Positions 58,663 to 64,000 of a stretch of 64,000 nucleotides of DNA are shown in pieces. The notes beneath the pieces are model-generated. The model made no database searches. It saw only the letters and a list, made by a program, of their open reading frames with translations, and had not been told where the DNA came from. Source of the DNA: Eriocheir sinensis (Eukaryota; Arthropoda; Malacostraca; Decapoda; Varunidae); NCBI RefSeq assembly GCF_024679095.1, contig NW_026111762.1, positions 180,864 through 244,863 of the forward strand. The letters are read 5' to 3'. The position numbers were made by a program, and so were the translations under genes. The first letter of the stretch is position 1. Each line of letters starts with the position of its first letter.

Positions 58663-60441
58663 GACACTGCCGCAGAGCATGCTAAGCAAAAGGACAGTCT
58701 TGTAATCGAACATATAAATGCAAGATCTCTCTTTGCCAATATCGCAGAGTTACGACTCGTAATAGTAAGTAGAAACATTGACATATTATGTGTTAGCGAA
58801 TCTTGGCTCCTCCCTCACGCCCCGGACGACTACATTTACATCCCGGGCTACAATGTGTATAGGTGCGACAAGGACTATGGAGGAGGCGTGAGCGTGTACG
58901 TGAAGGACTGTCTCGCCACGAATGTGATCACTAGTAACGCGGACAGGCCCAGTGGAGTGGAGGACGTGTGGCTCAGTATCCAGTGCAGAAAACTACCTTG
59001 TTATTGTAGGATGTGTACCGACACCCTAAAGCACCCCAAGACACCTCCGACTACATAAACAACACCTTACGGGGCATGTATTTGAAAAATAAGTGTCTGT
59101 ACATGCTAGGTGACCTCAATGATGACCTATTAGTGACAGGCAATAAGCTCAGTACAATAATTAGCATGAACAAACTCCACCAAATTGTTGACAAGCCTAC
59201 TCGTATAACCTCACAGTCAGCAACCCTCCTGGATGTCATAGTGACCATGCATTAACGCAACACCGTGCTACATGCGGACGTAACGCCAAGTATTATTGCC
59301 AACCACTACCTTATAACCGCAACGATCGACATTAATGAGCCAAAACGTGTGGCAACATTGAAGAGCTTCCGTCACATGGGTGCATACAGTAAAGACGTGC
59401 TCTGCAATGCCATGTTAGGTCACACATCAGAACTTAATAACATCTATCATACAGACGCCATTGACATTCAACTCAACATACTGATGACAGTCTTCACTAA
59501 AATAAACAAGCCGTTCGCCCCGTGGATAAACACTGACATTCGGTCAGCCATGACTGCTCGCAACGCCCTTCAGGCGCGACTTAAATGTAACATACTCAAA
59601 TACAGAGCTTCAGGAGTAATACAGGCAAGAACGCAATCGAGTAAAGGCTCTAATACAAAACGCTCAGCGAGACTACTATACAAAAGTTTGAAAACTGTAA
59701 AGGCAATATATCTGCAACCTGGCGTGTAATAAGAAACATCGTGCCCAGTAAAAAGAGCATCAATAATAGCTTTGGACATGACAATGACCTCGAAAAGGTT
59801 GAAAAACTAAATGAACATTTTGCTTCTGTTGGGAAGCAAACGTACGAGAGAACGCGGGGCCGTCTAAGACATGTCAATTCGGATCAAGAGGCATCACACC
59901 ATAACGCAGTTCACGAACATCTTTTCCGACCTGAGCCGGTCGACACGAACACAGTAACTCTAACTATAAAACACCTCAAAAACACCAACTCCGTGAGCTC
60001 AGACGGTATATCACTCCGCCACATAAAAGACTCCCTTCACCATTTACTACCTAACAACAATAATAAACACCTCAGTTGCAACAGGAAAATTTCCCTCTGC
60101 ATGGAAACACGCTACGATCACTCCCATCTTTAAAAGCGGTGACCGCAATGACATAAACAATTATCGTCCTATCTCGCTGTTGCCAATCCTATCAAAAGTC
60201 TTAGAAAAAATCGTCGACCCACAGCTGACTGTCTTTCTCCACAGTGAACAAATTCTCTCTGTAAGTCAATACGGTTTCAGGCCCAAGCTCTCTACAGAAA
60301 CAGCCCTAACCACCGTTACTAATGAGCTGTACTCTAACTGTCACTAGTCACGCTCCTAGACCTCTCCAAAGCCTTCTACAGCGTACATCATAATACACTT
60401 CTTGAAAAGCTCGCCAAAGCACAAGAAGACACCTTCTTGTT
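58663..60441 (+). pseudogene. LINE ORF2: endonuclease and start of reverse transcriptase, broken
   Basis: The endonuclease starts HINARSLFANIAELRLVI, with ILCVSESWLLP (catalytic Glu), GGGVSVYVKD, then a frameshift near 59012, YRHPKAPQD, LYMLGDLNDDLL (normally GDFN; here Leu replaces Phe), SATLLDVIVT and an in-frame TAA at 59253. After this stop the frame continues (ANHYLITATIDINEPKRV, FAPWINTDIRSAMTARNAL) to 59729, with further shifts near 59735 and 60050. The RT begins with NSVSSDGISLRHIK, TPIFKSGDRNDINNYRPISL, SQYGFRPKLSTE and a LLDLSKAF palm motif near 60355. The catalytic YADD region lies beyond the hAT insertion. Confidence 0.8.
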
Positions 60442-63400
60442 CAGGGGAGAGTCCGGTTTGGAGACCCCAAAAATATAAAAAAAATGACTTTGGTAGGTAT
60501 ACATTTTGGCAACTATCTTGCAAAGATTTAAAAAGGAAACTTGCGATAGTTTCCCTTTAAATCCCGTTTAAAGGTCCCGCGCTCAACCACGTGCAGCTGT
60601 GCGTTTGTTTACATCAGCAGAGTAAGTTTTTTTCCACCCAATTCTACGAAAAAACGCTAAAATCTGAACTTTTTTTGTGTGGATATGATATGGCAAGACT
60701 GACGACGAGTCTGTGTGGTATCAGTGCGCGGTGGGTCGGTGATAGGGCTCAGCAGTGTTGCCAGATCTACCGAAATTTCATGAGATTTACTGAAATTCCG
60801 ACGAATCTCACGAAATACCGAATTATTGCTGCAATCTACAGAATTTTGATAGGTTCTCCAGAATATCTCCAGAAATTAAGCTTCCCGGTTACTGGTAGTT
60901 CGAAATTCATAAGAGGGGAAGGGGGTGGGCAGAGCAGAAGGGGTAGGGGGGTTAGCGAAGCTGCCTGCAGCCTGAGAGAGTACGGGTACACAGCTGACGC
61001 GTCTGCGACATGTTCGTCTAGGCATGTGAACAGTAACTGTGTAACGCTCCTGTTATTTCTGTTTTGAGTTTCCCCAATTATGGTTTTCTGTTGCGACTTA
61101 CGGTGGAGAGGGAGTTGAAAAGGGTAACTATAGTATAATTACTTTTCCTAAGGGAGTCGTATGGGCTGTCTAACCCATGGTTTATTACTAGTTTTTCTTT
61201 ATTTTGATTGTTTCTTTCTATAATCATAGGTAATAAGTACAATTATAAGTATTGCATAATTTTTGGAAGAGATTGCGACACGTTGGGTAAAGCCACGAGT
61301 AACTCGTTAAGGGTAAGCAAAAGCTTATAAAACGTGTTTATATATTTAGGGTGTAATTATGTACGTAAGTTAGTGTCCAACCTATATCTACTCACCTAGC
61401 TAGCCAAATATTCCTTCATTTAGTTAAACTCACGTTTCAGTGAAATGCTTGTTTAAGAAAGGCAAGACACGTTTAGTTACAGTTCCAATATGTTGGGTGG
61501 AGAAGGCCTCATTGTGGCAGCGTGGCTTCGTCTCCCCGCCATTACAGGTGAGAGGTAGGGTTCTCTCTTGAGATAATGTTCTTTTCCTTTAGTTAAGAGT
61601 GATAATTGTGATCATATCTAGTATTCATGTCTCTAGTGAAGGTGTAATAAGTGTGTTATTGGCTGATTGTGGCTTCGTCTCCCCGCCATTACAGGCTTAA
61701 ATAAGGCTGGGCTTGTCCCCCAAGTGGGTGGCTGGCGTCCCCAGAGTTCATCGGGAATGTTTAGTGCTTAGTGATATAGTTATTTCTTTCTATTTCATCT
61801 AAAGTCAATAGTGAATGTGTTGCAAACAAAATTATTGCCGTGGAGAAGTGTGTTATCAAGGCTGTGACGCTATACGGAGATAAATGTGCCTAGAATCTCG
61901 GGTGTTTAAGGGAATTAAATACAACATATTTTCTTGTTTCTTCCGTAAGGGTTAAGTTATCAGTGTGTTAATTGATACTTATTATATTCATTTTCGTTGG
62001 TAACAGGGGTCCTGTCAGAAGAAGATGGGTCTGAAGGCAGCAGAAAGAAAGCAAGATATGCCCAGAAATACAACACAGCATGGGAATATGATCCAGAATT
62101 TAAAGGATGGCTGAGGCCAAGTTCAAAGGGACAGTTGTTTGGATCTTGTAGTGCTTGCCATGTTCATATATCTGTGAGTCACGGGAAAATGGAAGTTAGA
62201 AAACATTCAGCTTCAAAGAAACATAAACAAAATTGCACTGCAGTAGCCAAACAGCCTTCTGTCTTAGACATGCCTAGTGTGAGTGGTAAAAAGAAACTTC
62301 ATGAATCTGTACAGGAAAGTGAAATAAGACTTGCAGTATTCATCTGTGAGTACGATTTACCGATTATAACTGTAGAACATATGCCCAAACTAATTCAAGC
62401 AATATGTCCAGATTCTGCTATTGCCAAAGAATTGAAATGTGGACGGACAAAACTGACGTCCATTGTAAACCATGTGACTGGTGAGGAAAGTGCTGCTATG
62501 TTAGTTACAAAGTTGCAAGAATCCAAGTTTTCATTAATAGTGGATGAAAGTACAGATTTGTCTAGTACCAAACATTTGTGTATGGTTGCTAGAACTCTCA
62601 TAGGTGACAAAGTAGCAGATTGCTTCTTAGGACTGATTTCCTTGCAAGAAGCAACTGCAAGAGCCCTTTATGATGCAGTGACAATTTTTTTTGCTGATAA
62701 CCACATCCCTTACAAAAATAATATGATTGGCTTTGGTGCGGATGGAGCCAATTCTATGCTAGGAGCTCATAACTCTCTTTCAACTTTGCTTAAAAATGAC
62801 ATACCTTCACTTTTTGTTATGAAATGTATTTGTCACTCCTTTGCTCTTTGTGCCTCAAAAGCTTGTGCTACTTTGCCCAAGGATGTTGAAGATTTAGCAC
62901 GTGATGTTTTTTCATATTTTCAGTGTAGTCCTAAACGCATGGGAATACTGAAAGAATTTCAGTCTTTTGTCAATGTGAGACCACACAAATTGCTTCATCC
63001 AAGCCAGACACGGTGGTTATCATTACACATGGTTGTGGCTAGGCTCCTTGAGCAACATGAAGCACTCAAGCTGTACTTTACAGGAGCTGTGCTTGATGAC
63101 AGACTTTTGGCATCTGAGAACATACTGCAAAGACTAAACAACCCTTTTACAAAATTGTATCTCCAATTTCTTGACTTTGTTCTCCCCATTTTTAACTCCC
63201 TCAATTTACAAATGCAGTCAGAGAGTCCACAGGTTCACACACTGCACAAATCAGTGTTGCAGTCCTTCAAAACTCTGTTAGAATGCTATCTTAAAGATGA
63301 ATACCTGCAAAAGACACCCATTAGCAAGGTAGAGTACAAGGATCCTCGTAACTTTAAGAAACTATCTTGTATGTATCTTGGAGCCAAGGTAGGGATGTCT

Positions 63401-64000
63401 CTCTGTCAAGAGCAAGCACTCCCATTGCATGATGTGCAAGTGTTACGACAACGTTGTCAGATTTTTCTAATAGAAGCAGTAACACAGATTAGCAAAAGAT
63501 TCCCCTTTGATGGTACTGTTTTCCAGAATTTAAAGGTACTAGATCCCCTAAGTGTAAAGAGTAAATCAGTTGCATCACTTGTACCACTGATGGCCTCCTT
63601 TCCCTCTCTTGTAACTGACCAAACTCTTCAAGATATTGATACAGAATGGAGGTTGCTTAGAAACAGTGATATGGTGAGCTCTGAGATGTGTGATCTCAAT
63701 GTAACTCAGTTCTGGGTAAAAGTGCGTGACACGAAAACAGGTGATAATGAGCCAATGTACCCACACCTCTCCACCTTAATGCTTAATTTGTTGTGCTTGC
63801 CTCACTCAAGTGCAACGGTGGAGCGAGTATTTTCAAGTATAAATCGCATGAAAACAAAACTGAGAAACAGACTGTCAACTAAAACCATCAGTGGATTGCT
63901 TCACACAAAAAGAATTATATCAAATGATAATTGTCATGGTTTTGAAATAAAAAAAGAAATGGTTAAAAGAATGAATAGTGAAATGTACAAGAATAAATGT
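60442..64000 (+). mobile_element. hAT DNA transposon with an intact-looking transposase; right end outside the window
   Basis: The left terminus CAGGGGAGAGTCCGG interrupts the LINE RT at 60442. The 8 bases before it, TTCTTGTT (60434-60441), are the expected left target duplication. About 1 kb of 5' non-coding sequence follows, then exon 1 (61490-61547) and exon 2 (from 62007). The right terminal repeat should lie shortly beyond base 64000. Unlike every other element in the window, its coding region shows no stop or frameshift. Confidence 0.75.
61490..64000 (+). CDS. hAT transposase (BED finger, DDE core, dimerisation domain), partial at the window edge
   Basis: This cut-and-paste transposase model joins 61490-61547 and 62007-64000. 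The donor after 61547 is CAG|GTGAGA, the acceptor is GGTAACAG|GG, and the frame is kept across them. Exon 2 is open for 664 codons to the edge, giving at least 684 residues. Visible are a BED-type finger C67-x2-C70-x15-H86-x5-H92, the first catalytic Asp in IVDESTD (Asp199), the second in GFGADGANSM (Asp265), a CHSFALCASKA segment, SQTRWLSLH (Trp356), and the C-terminal dimerisation motif LPHSSATVERVFSS (Glu625) with KTKLRNRLS. I did not locate the third acidic residue. Only the last residues should be missing. If exon 1 is wrong, the first in-frame ATG of exon 2 (62189) would lose the first half of the finger, so an upstream exon is likely. It could also be a domesticated gene, but the adjacent terminus favours a transposon. 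Confidence 0.82.

Larger units (their letters stand above)
58491..60441 (+). mobile_element. CR1/Jockey-group LINE with zinc-knuckle ORF1 end, cut by the hAT element
   Basis: It contains the end of ORF1 and most of ORF2 up to the RT palm. On the left it abuts a Penelope-like fragment. On the right it stops within the RT at a codon stretch reading DTFLF, exactly where a hAT terminus (CAGGGGAGAG) begins. The 5' end of ORF1 is missing. The order of motifs (EN with a YRHPKA motif, no RNase H seen) fits CR1/L2-like LINEs. The clade is tentative. Confidence 0.75.

Overview
This window looks like intergenic DNA from a large, repeat-rich arthropod genome, most likely a decapod crustacean (crab, shrimp or crayfish). 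The reasons are the density of TA, CA and GA microsatellites, stacked minisatellites, several tRNA-derived SINE families, and a jockey-like LINE family (five copies here) that I recall, without a search, as abundant in decapod genomes. I see no host gene, rRNA, tRNA gene, CRISPR or prokaryotic feature. Almost everything I can assign is a transposable element, a fragment of one, or a tandem repeat.

Layout. 1-7791: a BEL/Pao LTR retrotransposon. It has a 5' LTR, a 3' LTR interrupted by an antisense SINE, and a broken pol end, but most of its interior is four minisatellite arrays and a decayed CR1-like fragment. 7793-8890: TA repeats and a third LTR copy. 8893-11812: jockey-like LINE (copy A1). 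11813-12492: purine-rich DNA and CA/GA microsatellites. 13569-15204: a hAT-type element holding a nested PIF/Harbinger element. 15420-15755: a 35-bp minisatellite. 16780-18489 and 28985-36520: one minisatellite field, split by a 10.5-kb insertion (18490-28984) with pogo/Tigger-like ends. That insertion holds an almost intact I-like LINE (18724-24714, minus strand) and a foldback hAT element (25095-27149). The right half of the field carries a 3.6-kb tandem segmental duplication, each unit with a foldback hAT copy and a truncated LINE. 36557-39362: a hAT MITE and old tandem repeats. 39363-44354: two joined jockey-like LINEs (A4, A5). 44355-46060: SINE and CR1-like remnants. 46777-47463: a SINE nested in a SINE. 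49153-51616: a deleted Buster/ZBED5-like hAT that keeps its BED finger exon. 53345-54790: a decayed I-like LINE. 57015-60441: CR1-like, Penelope-like and CR1/jockey-group remnants. 60442 to the right edge: a hAT element with an uninterrupted transposase reading frame of more than 660 codons that runs off the window.

How the parts work together. This is a record of nested insertions rather than a pathway. The clearest stack is Penelope-like RT, then a zinc-knuckle LINE, then the hAT. The only element that still looks able to encode a full protein is the right-edge hAT. The I-like LINE is close, with one nonsense change, one frameshift and an unresolved ORF2 start. The foldback hAT elements show perfect 8-bp target duplications but encode nothing, so they would depend on a transposase from elsewhere. 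I found no clearly new biological system. The best leads are the right-edge hAT, the foldback hAT family with its dense GATA-type end motifs, and the long pogo-like composite.
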